40,353 bases of DNA from Flavobacteriaceae bacterium (GCA_029238125.1 JAQWGQ010000004.1:1-40353); one strand, 5' to 3'; positions 28,061-36,032 are shown, counted from the first letter of the stretch. A program made the numbers and translations. Notes: generated by a model not told the origin, from the sequence alone.

Positions 28061-28842
28061 CTTAAATCTTCTTCAATTATTTCGATGAGATTATCATTGC
28101 TTGTAAAGGACACAAATTCCCCATTTTTGATATAGGAGATTTTTCCGCTCTCCTCAGAAACAACAAGAACTGTCGCATCTGTTTTTTCAGAAATACCAAC
28201 TGCTGCACGGTGTCTAAGTCCATATCGAACTGGTATATCAGACTGCTCGCTGATCGGTAAAGCGACACGTGTTGCTACAATGCGGTTTCCGTCAATCACG
28301 ACTGCTCCGTCGTGCAATGGCCCTCCTTTGAAGAAAATACTTTCAATGACAGGAGTTGAAATATCCATACTCACTTGATCTCCTGAATCTTTAAACATAT
28401 CCAGACTGGTGTTACGCTCAAAAACAATTAATGCCCCAATGTTTTGAGCGCTTAGCTCTGAACAGGCATTTACCACAATTTTCGCTTCCGAATTATTGAT
28501 AGACTCACTATTGGTTAAGATATTCCAATACCGTCTAAAGTTTTTTGGGTTTGCTAGGTTAGTTGATCCCACGGTAAGCAATAGTTTTCGAATTTCTTGC
28601 TGGAAAACGACAATGAGCGCAAATACACCTACACTGATAAAACCTCCCAAAATATTACTTAACACCTTCATTTGAAGGATATCTGTGAGCTTCCAAATCA
28701 AATACACAATTACAATTCCTGTGAAAATGTTGATAGCAGCAGTACCTTTTACAAGTCGGTAGATATAGTACAATAGTATGGCTACAAGGACAATGTCGAG
28801 GATGTCAATAATGCGAACTTGCAGAAAATCGAGTGGGTTCAA
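28057..28842 (-). CDS. dacA: diadenylate cyclase (CdaA/DacA type)
   Basis: Makes cyclic di-AMP from two ATP. The 261-residue protein has three N-terminal helices (about 15-80) and a DAC domain with the catalytic DGA at 178-180 (PLHDGAVVI) and RHR at 210-212 (GLRHRAAVGISE). The start is a TTG; no ATG exists near the N-terminus, and NPLDFLQVRIIDILDI matches the family opening. It lies downstream of folP on the same strand with a 38-base gap, an arrangement frequent in Bacteroidota, so they are probably one operon. No regulator like CdaR is in view. Confidence 0.94.
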   Translation of the reverse strand: MNPLDFLQVRIIDILDIVLVAILLYYIYRLVKGTAAINIFTGIVIVYLIWKLTDILQMKVLSNILGGFISVGVFALIVVFQQEIRKLLLTVGSTNLANPKNFRRYWNILTNSESINNSEAKIVVNACSELSAQNIGALIVFERNTSLDMFKDSGDQVSMDISTPVIESIFFKGGPLHDGAVVIDGNRIVATRVALPISEQSDIPVRYGLRHRAAVGISEKTDATVLVVSEESGKISYIKNGEFVSFTSNDNLIEIIEEDLS

Positions 28843-28880
28843 ATGAAATTTTTTATAAAATTAAGTAAAATTCATCAAGC

Positions 28881-29726
28881 TTAGGTTGTTGGAGTCGATT
28901 CCTGTTGGCTCAAATAACTTACAAGTTGAAAAACTTGTACGGCTTCTTTCACGTCATGTGCACGAAGTATGGAGGCACCTTTTTGTACAGCAATTGTATG
29001 GATTGCTGTTGTGCCGTTTAATGCGTTTTCGGCATCTACATCTACAATTTTTTGAATCATCGACTTTCTTGAAACGCCGACCAAAAGGGGACAACCAAGA
29101 GAATGAAATTTCTCAAGTTGATTTAAAAGCTGATAATTGTGGGAGAGGGTTTTTCCAAATCCAAAACCTGGGTCGAGAATCAGTTGTTCAATTCCCAATT
29201 GCGACGCCCGATTGCAGAACCGTTCAAGAGCAGCAAATACATCACTCACTACATTTTGATAAGTGGGTTTTTTTTGCATTGTTTTTGGGGTTCCCTGCAT
29301 ATGCATAGCAATATAAGGCACACCCAGTGACGCTACGGCTTCTAGCATTCGTTTGTCCGTCATGCCGGCTGAAATATCATTGACAATTGCAGCCCCAGAT
29401 TCAACAGCTTTCTCAGCAACTACGCTAGAGTTGGTGTCTATCGAAATGACAGCTTTGGGGAAGCTTTTTAAAATGGTTGAAATGGCAGGGATAACACGCT
29501 CGATTTCTTCTTTTGGAGATACTGGGTCAGAGCCAGGCCTTGAGCTTGCCCCTCCAATATCGATAAAACTTGCACCTTCGTTGAGCATGCGCTTTGTCTG
29601 CGCCAGAACTTTTTCATCCTCCATGAACTTTCCACCATCATAGAAAGAGTCGGGGGTGACGTTTAGCACGCCCATTACGTGCCCTTGTGATAGGTTAATT
29701 GATGTTGAATTACAGTTAATAATCAT
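28881..29726 (-). CDS. folP: dihydropteroate synthase
   Basis: Joins 4-aminobenzoate to hydroxymethyl-dihydropterin diphosphate in folate synthesis; target of sulfonamides. The 281-residue TIM barrel shows GVLNVTPDSFYDGG at 19-32, IDIGGASSRPGSDP, VNDISAG, LDPGFGFGKT and VGVSRKSMI, all signature loops. It is divergent from the DUF1599 gene (70 bases apart) and precedes dacA. folE on the same strand further left supplies an earlier step. Confidence 0.96.
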   Translation of the reverse strand: MIINCNSTSINLSQGHVMGVLNVTPDSFYDGGKFMEDEKVLAQTKRMLNEGASFIDIGGASSRPGSDPVSPKEEIERVIPAISTILKSFPKAVISIDTNSSVVAEKAVESGAAIVNDISAGMTDKRMLEAVASLGVPYIAMHMQGTPKTMQKKPTYQNVVSDVFAALERFCNRASQLGIEQLILDPGFGFGKTLSHNYQLLNQLEKFHSLGCPLLVGVSRKSMIQKIVDVDAENALNGTTAIHTIAVQKGASILRAHDVKEAVQVFQLVSYLSQQESTPTT

Positions 29727-29796
29727 TCAAAAATGAATTGAGAAAGAATAGATTTTTAAAAAAATTTGACCGAAATTTACACAAAAGTTTTTCATC

Positions 29797-30336
29797 TTGG
29801 CTACTACGGACAAGCAGTTTGATACTGCAGTGCAAATATGCAGGGATTTATTTGAGAAAAAAATGCACGATTATGGCTGTGCATGGCGAATTCTCCGTGT
29901 GTCGTCGTTGACCGATCAAATTTTCATTAAAGCCCAGCGAATTCGCACCTTGCAGCAGAGCAAAACACAACGTGTGGATGAAGGTCAATTTTCAGAATTT
30001 ATTGGCATTGTAAATTATTGCGTGATGGCCTTGATTCAAATCGAGAAGGGAGTAGCAGATCAACCCGATATGTCAGCGGAAGAAGTATTGTCTCATTATA
30101 ACGCTCAAATTGGCATTGCGAAGTCTTTGATGCAAAACAAAAACCATGATTATGGAGAGGCCTGGCGCGATATGCGGGTAAGCTCTCTGACCGATCTTAT
30201 TCTACAAAAATTGCTTCGTGTCAAACAGATTGAGGACAACGACGGGCAAACTTTAGTGAGCGAAGGCCTTGCTGCCAATTATCAAGACATGATCAATTAC
30301 GCAATTTTTTCTCTCATACATTTAGAAAATTCATGA
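29797..30336 (+). CDS. DUF1599 protein with internal duplication
   Basis: Cytoplasmic 179-residue protein made of two copies of the DUF1599 unit (also called nucleotide modification associated domain 1). Residues 22-53 (MHDYGCAWRILRVSSLTD) repeat at 115-146 (NHDYGEAWRDMRVSSLTD). The domain has been linked by others to modified-base or nucleotide chemistry, but in Bacteroidota it is a conserved chromosomal gene of unknown role beside folP and tpiA. The start is TTG; no in-frame ATG precedes the first repeat. The terminal ATGA overlaps the permease gene. Confidence 0.85.
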   Translation: MATTDKQFDTAVQICRDLFEKKMHDYGCAWRILRVSSLTDQIFIKAQRIRTLQQSKTQRVDEGQFSEFIGIVNYCVMALIQIEKGVADQPDMSAEEVLSHYNAQIGIAKSLMQNKNHDYGEAWRDMRVSSLTDLILQKLLRVKQIEDNDGQTLVSEGLAANYQDMINYAIFSLIHLENS

Positions 30337-31400
30337 ATTTTTTAAAAAGAATATCATCGATAATGATCACGCTTTGGGGTGTAGCCACGGTCATTTTCTT
30401 TTTGTTTAGCGTACTTCCTGGTGATCCTGCCCAAATGATGTTGGGGCAAAACGAAAACAGCGAGGAACTCATATTGATTCAACAAAAATTTGGTTTTGAT
30501 CAACCAATCCTAAGGCAATATATCAACTATCTGAATGATTTGAGTCCAATTTCGATTCACCCTCAATTTCATGATTTTAATAGTCTGTCAACGAACCAAT
30601 ACAGCTACGTAAGTATTTTTAATTTGGGAGAGAGAACACTTGTTTTGAAATGGCCTTATCTAAGAGAATCATATCATAAAAGTGGTGTACAAGTCAGTCA
30701 AGTGATTCAGGAGACCCTTCCAAATACCGCGATACTTGCTGTGGCTGCGCTATTGATTGCGATTTGCTTTGGACTATTATTTGGGGTCTTATCCGCCATT
30801 TACGTGCATAGCTCTATAGATCGCATTTTGCAATTGGTCAGTACGATGGGGATGAGTTTACCTTCTTTTTTTAGTGCGATTCTTGTCGCTTGGATATTTG
30901 GGTTTTTACTACATGAATATACATTTTTTGATATGACAGGAAGTTTGTATGTTCTTGATGATATGGGGGAATTTTATCACATTGCTTGGAAAAACCTTAT
31001 TCTCCCTGCATTTGTTTTGGGGATTCGCCCTCTGGCTGTTGTTACCCAATTGATGAGAAATTCCTTATTGGATGAATGGAATCGTGCTTATGTCAAAACC
31101 GCTCGCGCAAAGGGATTGTCTATGCCTGTTATCATTTGGAAGCATATGTTAAAAAACGCATTAAATCCCGTCATTACAGCTCTTTCAGGATGGTTTGCTA
31201 GCATGCTGGCAGGAGCGGTGTTTGTCGAATATATTTTTGGATGGAATGGAATTGGGAAGGAAATTGTGAACGCGCTGAATGTTCTCGATATTCCAGTCCT
31301 CATGGGGTCGGTGCTCACCGTTTCATTTTTATTTATCGTGATTAACCAAGTTGTGGATTTACTCTACGCTTATCTCGACCCCAAAGTACAATTAAATTAA
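30333..31400 (+). CDS. OppB/DppB-like ABC transporter permease
   Basis: Inner-membrane permease of 355 residues with about six helices and the EAA-loop segment AYVKTARAKGLSMPVIIWKH that contacts the ATPase. It opens with the family-typical helix followed by FSVLPGDPAQMMLGQ. Such permeases pair with an OppC-type permease, ATPases and a binding protein to import peptides; none of these is adjacent. The partners must be elsewhere, or this conserved single gene has another role. It is coupled to the DUF1599 gene by ATGA and followed by tpiA after three bases. Confidence 0.9.
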   Translation: MNFLKRISSIMITLWGVATVIFFLFSVLPGDPAQMMLGQNENSEELILIQQKFGFDQPILRQYINYLNDLSPISIHPQFHDFNSLSTNQYSYVSIFNLGERTLVLKWPYLRESYHKSGVQVSQVIQETLPNTAILAVAALLIAICFGLLFGVLSAIYVHSSIDRILQLVSTMGMSLPSFFSAILVAWIFGFLLHEYTFFDMTGSLYVLDDMGEFYHIAWKNLILPAFVLGIRPLAVVTQLMRNSLLDEWNRAYVKTARAKGLSMPVIIWKHMLKNALNPVITALSGWFASMLAGAVFVEYIFGWNGIGKEIVNALNVLDIPVLMGSVLTVSFLFIVINQVVDLLYAYLDPKVQLN

Positions 31401-31403
31401 ATT

Positions 31404-32153
31404 ATGAGAAAACAAATCGTTGCAGGAAACTGGAAAATGAATAAAACCGAATCGGAAACGATTCAACTTATCGAGGAACTCAAACAACAAGATTTAAAGA
31501 GTGAGGTTGAGGTCTTTGTCGCTCCAACTTTTGTTAATCTATCAGCGGCAGTCAAAGCGACCAAAGACAGTCGTATTCATGTTGCAGCTCAAAATATGCA
31601 TCAATCGGTCAGTGGTGCATTCACAGGAGAGATTTCATCAGCTATGCTACTTGACATTGGTGTTCAACATGTGATTTTGGGTCATTCAGAACGTCGTGCC
31701 TTTTTTGGTGAAACCGATGAGCTCCTAAAAGAAAAGGTTCAAAATGCTTTGCAAGCAGGGTTGCATATTATTTTTTGTTTCGGAGAGGAGCTTGAAGAGC
31801 GCAAATCAGAGACACATTTTGATGTTGTCAAACGACAGTTGTCTACTGCCTTATTTGATTTAGATGCATCACAGTGGCAACAAATTGTGTTGGCATATGA
31901 ACCCGTATGGGCAATTGGAACTGGAGAAACAGCATCACCTGAACAAGCACAAGAAATGCATGCCTTTATACGTTCCCTGGTTCGCGAAAACTATGATAAC
32001 ACTTGCGCAGATACATTGTCCATTCTTTATGGTGGAAGTGTAAAGCCAGCAAATGCAACTGAAATTTTTGCACAAGCTGATGTGGACGGTGGACTGATTG
32101 GAGGTGCTTCCCTTCAATCTGAGGATTTTGCAGCCATTGTCAATGGATTCTAA
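31404..32153 (+). CDS. tpiA: triosephosphate isomerase
   Basis: Interconverts glyceraldehyde-3-phosphate and dihydroxyacetone phosphate in glycolysis. The 249-residue barrel has the active-site Lys11 (GNWKMN), electrophile His94 (LGHSERR), catalytic Glu166 (AYEPVWAIGTG) and the phosphate loop YGGSVK. It lies three bases after the permease gene and overlaps prmA by 11 bases. Confidence 0.97.
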   Translation: MRKQIVAGNWKMNKTESETIQLIEELKQQDLKSEVEVFVAPTFVNLSAAVKATKDSRIHVAAQNMHQSVSGAFTGEISSAMLLDIGVQHVILGHSERRAFFGETDELLKEKVQNALQAGLHIIFCFGEELEERKSETHFDVVKRQLSTALFDLDASQWQQIVLAYEPVWAIGTGETASPEQAQEMHAFIRSLVRENYDNTCADTLSILYGGSVKPANATEIFAQADVDGGLIGGASLQSEDFAAIVNGF

Positions 32154-32988
32154 TGATATTTATATTGAGATTGACTTTTATGTTTCTCCACCTGATGATG
32201 GAAGGGATATACTTCTAGCATTCTTATCGGAACAACTGTTTGAAAGTTTTTTAGAGACCAAGACAGGTCTTCGTGCTTATATAAAACAAGCAGATTGGAA
32301 TCGTATTGATGTTCAGCAGTCGTTATCCCTAATGCCCTCTGCATTTGTTGTTTCTCACCAAATAAATGAAATTCCAATTGAAAATTGGAATGCCCATTGG
32401 GAGTCCTCATTCCACCCCATTGTGGTAGGAGATTATACGGTTCGCGCCCCTTTTCATCCCAAAAAAACGACAGCTTATGAATTGATCATCGAACCAAAAA
32501 TGTCATTTGGAACAGGTCATCATCAGACCACGCAGTTAATGATGACACATACATTGGAGATTGATATGGAAGGTAAAAGTGTACTTGATATGGGCTGTGG
32601 CACGGGGATTTTGGGAATACTGGCTGCTGATCTCGGCGCAAAATCAGTATTGGCGATTGACATTGAATCCTGGTGTGTAGAAAACACCATGGAAAACGCT
32701 GAGCGAAATCAATGTAATCATATTGTGAAGGCAATCAGGGGAGATGTTGACATAGTTTCAGAAACCTATGACTTGATTTTTGCCAACATCAACCGCAACA
32801 CACTTATTCGCCATATTCCACACTACGCAAAACGTCTTCAAAGTCAAGGTGTTTTATTGCTCAGTGGGTTTTATCAAACTGATCTTTTGGAAATTACCCA
32901 AGTGTGTAAAGTAAATGGTTTAACCTTTCAGTCAAATACCCAACTTGATGATTGGATTTGCGCAAAATATGTATATTCAGAATTGTGA
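32143..32988 (+). CDS. prmA: ribosomal protein L11 methyltransferase
   Basis: SAM-dependent trimethylation of ribosomal protein L11. The 281-residue enzyme has PKMSFGTGHHQTTQLM, the SAM-binding VLDMGCGTGILGILA and the DLIFANINRNTL motif IV typical of PrmA. The start is the ATG at 32143, inside the tpiA 3' end; the frame is open to 32098 but that part only mirrors tpiA. The end overlaps the GTG start of clpS by four bases (GTGA). Confidence 0.94.
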   Translation: MDSNDIYIEIDFYVSPPDDGRDILLAFLSEQLFESFLETKTGLRAYIKQADWNRIDVQQSLSLMPSAFVVSHQINEIPIENWNAHWESSFHPIVVGDYTVRAPFHPKKTTAYELIIEPKMSFGTGHHQTTQLMMTHTLEIDMEGKSVLDMGCGTGILGILAADLGAKSVLAIDIESWCVENTMENAERNQCNHIVKAIRGDVDIVSETYDLIFANINRNTLIRHIPHYAKRLQSQGVLLLSGFYQTDLLEITQVCKVNGLTFQSNTQLDDWICAKYVYSEL

Positions 32989-33275
32989 AGACTCGATTTG
33001 ACCAACATAAAGAGCAAGAAAGCCAAGATGAGGACGTTCTCGTTGCAACCGAACGTGAACACGAAATCATTTTGTATAATGATGATGTCAACACATTTGA
33101 CCATGTCATCAAAACACTCATTGCTGTGTGTGAGCACACCCCACAGCAAGCCGAACAATGTGCTATGATTGTTCACTACAACGGAAAATGTGCGGTGAAA
33201 TCTGGAAGCTATAAAGAACTCGAGCCAAAATGTACACGTTTGCTCGATGCTGGCTTAAGTGCTGAGATTGTGTAA
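32985..33275 (+). CDS. clpS: ClpS, adaptor of ClpAP protease
   Basis: Small 96-residue N-degron adaptor that delivers substrates to ClpAP. The core reads ILYNDDVNTFDHVI, the substrate-binding segment with the conserved Asn-Asp, followed by CEHTPQQAEQCAMIVHYNGK. The GTG at 32985 is chosen: it overlaps the prmA TGA (GTGA) and gives normal length; an upstream ATG at 32952 would lie inside prmA. The prmA-clpS order is common in Bacteroidota. Confidence 0.93.
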   Translation: MKTRFDQHKEQESQDEDVLVATEREHEIILYNDDVNTFDHVIKTLIAVCEHTPQQAEQCAMIVHYNGKCAVKSGSYKELEPKCTRLLDAGLSAEIV

Positions 33276-33309
33276 AAAGCTTTTTGTTTATCATTTTTTT
33301 GAGTTTGCT

Positions 33310-33317
33310 TACCTTTG
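33310..33317 (+). promoter_or_regulatory. -7 promoter element of the glutathione-peroxidase-like gene
   Basis: TACCTTTG matches TAnnTTTG 18 bases before the ATG at 33335, with a TTTG about 23 bases upstream as a possible -33. It rules out the in-frame ATG at 33284 as the start. Confidence 0.55.
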
Positions 33318-33334
33318 AGGAAAAAGATTGCACA

Positions 33335-33886
33335 ATGAAGACAGAAAAAATCATGCTAACTTTACTGTTTGGCGTCTCTTCGATTTATGCCCAGACAGAT
33401 CAGCTTAGTACCAGTATTCACCAATTTGTTGTTACTGATATCGATGGAAACCCTTTTCATTTTAACAGTTTGAAAGGGAAAAAGGTTATGGTAGTCAATA
33501 CGGCTTCAAAATGTGGTTTGACGTCACAGTATAAAAAACTTCAAAGCTTGTACGATAAATACGGAAAAAACAATTTTGTGATTGTTGCATTTCCTTCCAA
33601 TAATTTTATGTGGCAAGAACCTGGCTCTAACATTGATATTAAGGCATTTTGCGAAAAAAACTACGGGGTAAGTTTTCCTGTGATGGAAAAAATTAAGGTT
33701 AAAGGTAGATCAAAACATCCCGTTTATGCCTTTCTTACTGATGCGAATAAAAATGGAGTGAAAGGCTCATCAGTCACATGGAATTTTCAAAAATACTTGA
33801 TTGATGAAGAAGGCAAACTCGTTGATGTGATATCACCGAGAACACAACCCGACGACCCGAAAATTATAGATTGGATTAAAAGTTAA
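33335..33886 (+). CDS. exported glutathione-peroxidase-family thiol peroxidase
   Basis: Thioredoxin-fold peroxidase of 183 residues with a signal peptide (cleavage near IYAQ, residue 20). The peroxidatic Cys60 is in NTASKCGLT, and W149-N150 (VTWNFQKYL) complete most of the catalytic tetrad. The usual Gln in FPCNQFG is replaced: the loop reads FPSNNFMWQEPG, with Asn90 at the Gln position and Ser in place of the second Cys. It reduces peroxides in other organisms, mostly with thioredoxin. The TAA stop overlaps the bshB1 ATG by one base, so the two are co-translated. Confidence 0.88.
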   Translation: MKTEKIMLTLLFGVSSIYAQTDQLSTSIHQFVVTDIDGNPFHFNSLKGKKVMVVNTASKCGLTSQYKKLQSLYDKYGKNNFVIVAFPSNNFMWQEPGSNIDIKAFCEKNYGVSFPVMEKIKVKGRSKHPVYAFLTDANKNGVKGSSVTWNFQKYLIDEEGKLVDVISPRTQPDDPKIIDWIKS

Positions 33887-34608
33887 TGGTTGAACAGCTC
33901 GACATATTGGCATTTGGTGCACATCCCGATGATGTGGAGTTGAGTTGTGGAGGTACGATTGCTAAGGAGGTGTTTACGGGCAAGAAAGTCGGGATTGTTG
34001 ATTTGACTCGAGGTGAGCTCGGAACTCGGGGTAGTGCTGATCTTCGAGATAGAGAGGCAAAACAAGCAGCATCCATATTGGGTGTATCGATAAGAGAAAA
34101 TCTCGGTTTCCGTGATGGGTTTTTCAAAAACGATGAGGCACACCAACTCGAAATCATCAAGATTGTTAGGAAGTACAGACCAAAAGTGGTGCTGTGTAAT
34201 GCGCAAACGGATCGTCATATCGACCATGGACGTGCGGCATCACTTGTTCATGACGCCTGTTTTTTAAGTGGCCTACGTAAGATTGAAACTATTGTAGACG
34301 ATACGCCGCAAATGCTATGGCGTCCCAGCCAAGTGTATCACTATATGCAATGGAACAGTGACCCTTGTGATTTTGTTGTCGACATCAGTGAATTTATCGA
34401 TAAAAAGATGGCAGCGATTCTTGCTTACGGATCCCAATTCTATGATGACAAGTCCAAGGAACCTGAAACCCCAATCAGTAGTCAGCAGTTTTTGGATAGT
34501 ATTCAAAACAGATCTGCGGATTTAGGTAGAATGATTGGAGTTGCCTACGCAGAGGGTTTCACGACACAACGTCAATTGGCTGTTGCTCAGATTTCAGATT
34601 TGATATAG
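33886..34608 (+). CDS. bshB1: bacillithiol biosynthesis deacetylase BshB1
   Basis: Zinc-dependent LmbE/PIG-L family deacetylase of 240 residues that removes acetate from GlcNAc-malate in bacillithiol synthesis. The metal site AHPDDVELSCGGT lies at 12-24, and the later TDRHIDHGRA carries the third ligand. TRGELGTRG matches the BshB1 subfamily. It is coupled to the peroxidase gene before it. It is also the last housekeeping gene before the accessory region. Confidence 0.94.
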   Translation: MVEQLDILAFGAHPDDVELSCGGTIAKEVFTGKKVGIVDLTRGELGTRGSADLRDREAKQAASILGVSIRENLGFRDGFFKNDEAHQLEIIKIVRKYRPKVVLCNAQTDRHIDHGRAASLVHDACFLSGLRKIETIVDDTPQMLWRPSQVYHYMQWNSDPCDFVVDISEFIDKKMAAILAYGSQFYDDKSKEPETPISSQQFLDSIQNRSADLGRMIGVAYAEGFTTQRQLAVAQISDLI

Positions 34609-34652
34609 ATATAAATCTTTTAAGTGTCGGGACTTTAACAAGAAGATTACCG

Positions 34653-34845
34653 ATGATGGTGTTAGATTTACAAAGAAAAACCCTGAAATTGGAAAGTAAA
34701 CTACTATCTAATCATTTAGACATTTTGGCGCTATTGAAAATCTTTAAACGCACATATTCTATACACAAGCTACAAAGAGAAATGGGACATTCAAGTTTAA
34801 TTTATATCTCTAACCTATTTAAGATCATTAGAAGTAGCTAAATAA
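34653..34845 (+). pseudogene. tyrosine recombinase 3' remnant, copy 1
   Basis: The frame reads SIHKLQREMGHSSL, the conserved C-terminal GHSS segment of XerD-like integrases. It then needs a one-base shift near 34797-34800 to continue as LTYLRSLEVAK before TAA. The catalytic Arg, His and Tyr regions further upstream are missing or unreadable. It is a decayed 3' end, not a working integrase. A second copy of its last part lies at 35963-36031. Confidence 0.6.
34811..34840 (+). repeat. direct repeat, copy 1 (integrase 3' end)
   Basis: Matches 35961-35990 at 26 of 30 positions, with further similarity downstream to about 34860. The shared core is TATTTAAGA, one variable base, then CATTAGAAGTAGCT. 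The two copies are 1,150 bases apart and bracket the ATA-start lipoprotein and the haemolysin-III gene. Confidence 0.7.
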
Positions 34846-34872
34846 AAAGATAAGACATGCTTATGATTTTTG

Positions 34873-35199
34873 TCACAATGAAAAAGATGCTAAAGCAATT
34901 ATAACAAGTGCGCCATAGGATACAACTCCGACCCCCGCTGATTTTAAAATTGAAAATTTTCTAACCTTTAAATTATAGATTTCATCTTTTAGAATAGTTT
35001 GATTTTGACCTCCATAATCTAAAATCATTTTATTTTCATCAATAGAAATTAATCGCCCTTTAATTTCTGTTTTATCAAGTTTTGACACCGCAAATCTTTG
35101 TTTTTTTTCATTTTTGACATCATTATAATTGACTGATTTGTAACTAAAGCAGCTTTGAAAAAAAAATGAAAATATTAATATTGGAAGAAGTTTTTTTAT
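34873..35199 (-). CDS. small lipoprotein with glycine-rich C-terminal helix, no standard start codon
   Basis: The frame encodes IKKLLPILIFSFFFQSC, a full lipoprotein signal with Cys17, then a basic region, a short beta-rich segment (KGRLISIDENKMILDYGG) and a hydrophobic C-terminus (SAGVGVVSYGALVIIALAS). The first codon where ATG is expected is ATA (35197-35199), and an in-frame stop lies four codons upstream. The next possible start, GTG at 35088, would cut off the signal. Either ATA is used, or the start has been lost by a G-to-A change and the gene is dying. I do not recognise the family. It lies between two integrase remnants. Confidence 0.55.
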   Translation of the reverse strand: MKKLLPILIFSFFFQSCFSYKSVNYNDVKNEKKQRFAVSKLDKTEIKGRLISIDENKMILDYGGQNQTILKDEIYNLKVRKFSILKSAGVGVVSYGALVIIALASFSL

Positions 35200-35301
35200 G
35201 GTTGAAAATTACAAAAACTTGAAGACATTAAGATTGTAATTTTAAATTATTTATGAGGATTAAAAGTAGCAGACCAGAAAGCATAAGACGTGTCTATGTT
35301 T

Positions 35302-35940
35302 TTAAATTACATAAAACAATATCATAAAGTAATGTAAAACAGAACCTGTTAGTACAAATAAATGCCAAATGGAGTGGAAATATTTTATGTTACTAAAAGC
35401 ATAGAATATAACCCCGAAGGTATAAGAAACCCCACCAAGTATCAGTAATAACTTGGCATTAGGATCAATCAATCTAAATAGAGAATTTATATCAAAAATT
35501 ATTAGCCAACCCATAGCTAAGTATAACAAGAGAGAAATAAATTCATACCTACCCGTAAAAAAGAATTTCTTTATTGTTCCAATGATAGATAAAGTTAGCA
35601 CAGCTATAAATATGCTAACACCTGAGGAATCATATAGTGTGATTAGGCAAACAGGTGCATATGAACCTAAAATCAGGTAATATATACTAATATGGTCAAG
35701 TGCCTTAAATCTCTTCTTGAGCTTCGAGTTTAGAACAAAATGGTATAAAGTTGAAGTTGAATATACAGCCAACAAACCAAAAGAAAATAATATAACTGAG
35801 AAAGTACTAAGCACTGTTATTTTAGTATCAAAATAGAATAGAAAGGGGATTCCTATTAACGACATTAGAACTCCTGAAAAATGCGTTAACACATTCCAAA
35901 ACTCTTCATTTTTATAATCTCTTAAACTAATAACTTGCAA
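35302..35940 (-). CDS. haemolysin III / PAQR-family membrane protein
   Basis: Integral membrane protein of 212 residues with seven hydrophobic helices. NVLTHFSGVLMSL near the start, STLYHF at about 62-67, and FHSIWHLFVLTGSVLHYFM at the end carry the conserved histidines of the Hly-III/adiponectin-receptor superfamily, which may bind zinc. The start is TTG at 35940, preceded directly by an in-frame stop; no ATG is near. Despite the name, family members are more likely membrane hydrolases or regulators of membrane lipids. It sits inside the 1.15-kb segment bracketed by integrase remnants. Confidence 0.85.
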   Translation of the reverse strand: MQVISLRDYKNEEFWNVLTHFSGVLMSLIGIPFLFYFDTKITVLSTFSVILFSFGLLAVYSTSTLYHFVLNSKLKKRFKALDHISIYYLILGSYAPVCLITLYDSSGVSIFIAVLTLSIIGTIKKFFFTGRYEFISLLLYLAMGWLIIFDINSLFRLIDPNAKLLLILGGVSYTFGVIFYAFSNIKYFHSIWHLFVLTGSVLHYFMILFYVI

Positions 35941-35960
35941 GCTTTAAATCTACAATAATT

Positions 35961-35990
35961 AAACTTATTTAAGAGCATTAGAAGTAGCTG
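35961..35990 (+). repeat. direct repeat, copy 2 (integrase 3' end)
   Basis: Second copy of the repeat at 34811-34840, 26 of 30 positions identical. Confidence 0.7.
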
Positions 35991-36031
35991 AACTAAAAAG
36001 AAGAAGATATGCCTTTGGTTTAAACAAATAA
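35963..36031 (+). pseudogene. tyrosine recombinase 3' remnant, copy 2
   Basis: Reads TYLRALEVAELKRRRYAFGL and two more residues to TAA, the extreme C-terminus of the same integrase family as copy 1. Only about 22 codons survive, and a stop precedes them. Confidence 0.5.
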
Positions 36032-36032
36032 A

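Noticed and set aside
34653-34845. A working small integrase or excisionase
   Set aside because: Only the C-terminal segment is present, with a frameshift and without the catalytic tyrosine context.
35088-35088. GTG at 35088 as start of the small lipoprotein gene
   Set aside because: It would discard a complete in-frame lipoprotein signal and lipobox located just upstream.
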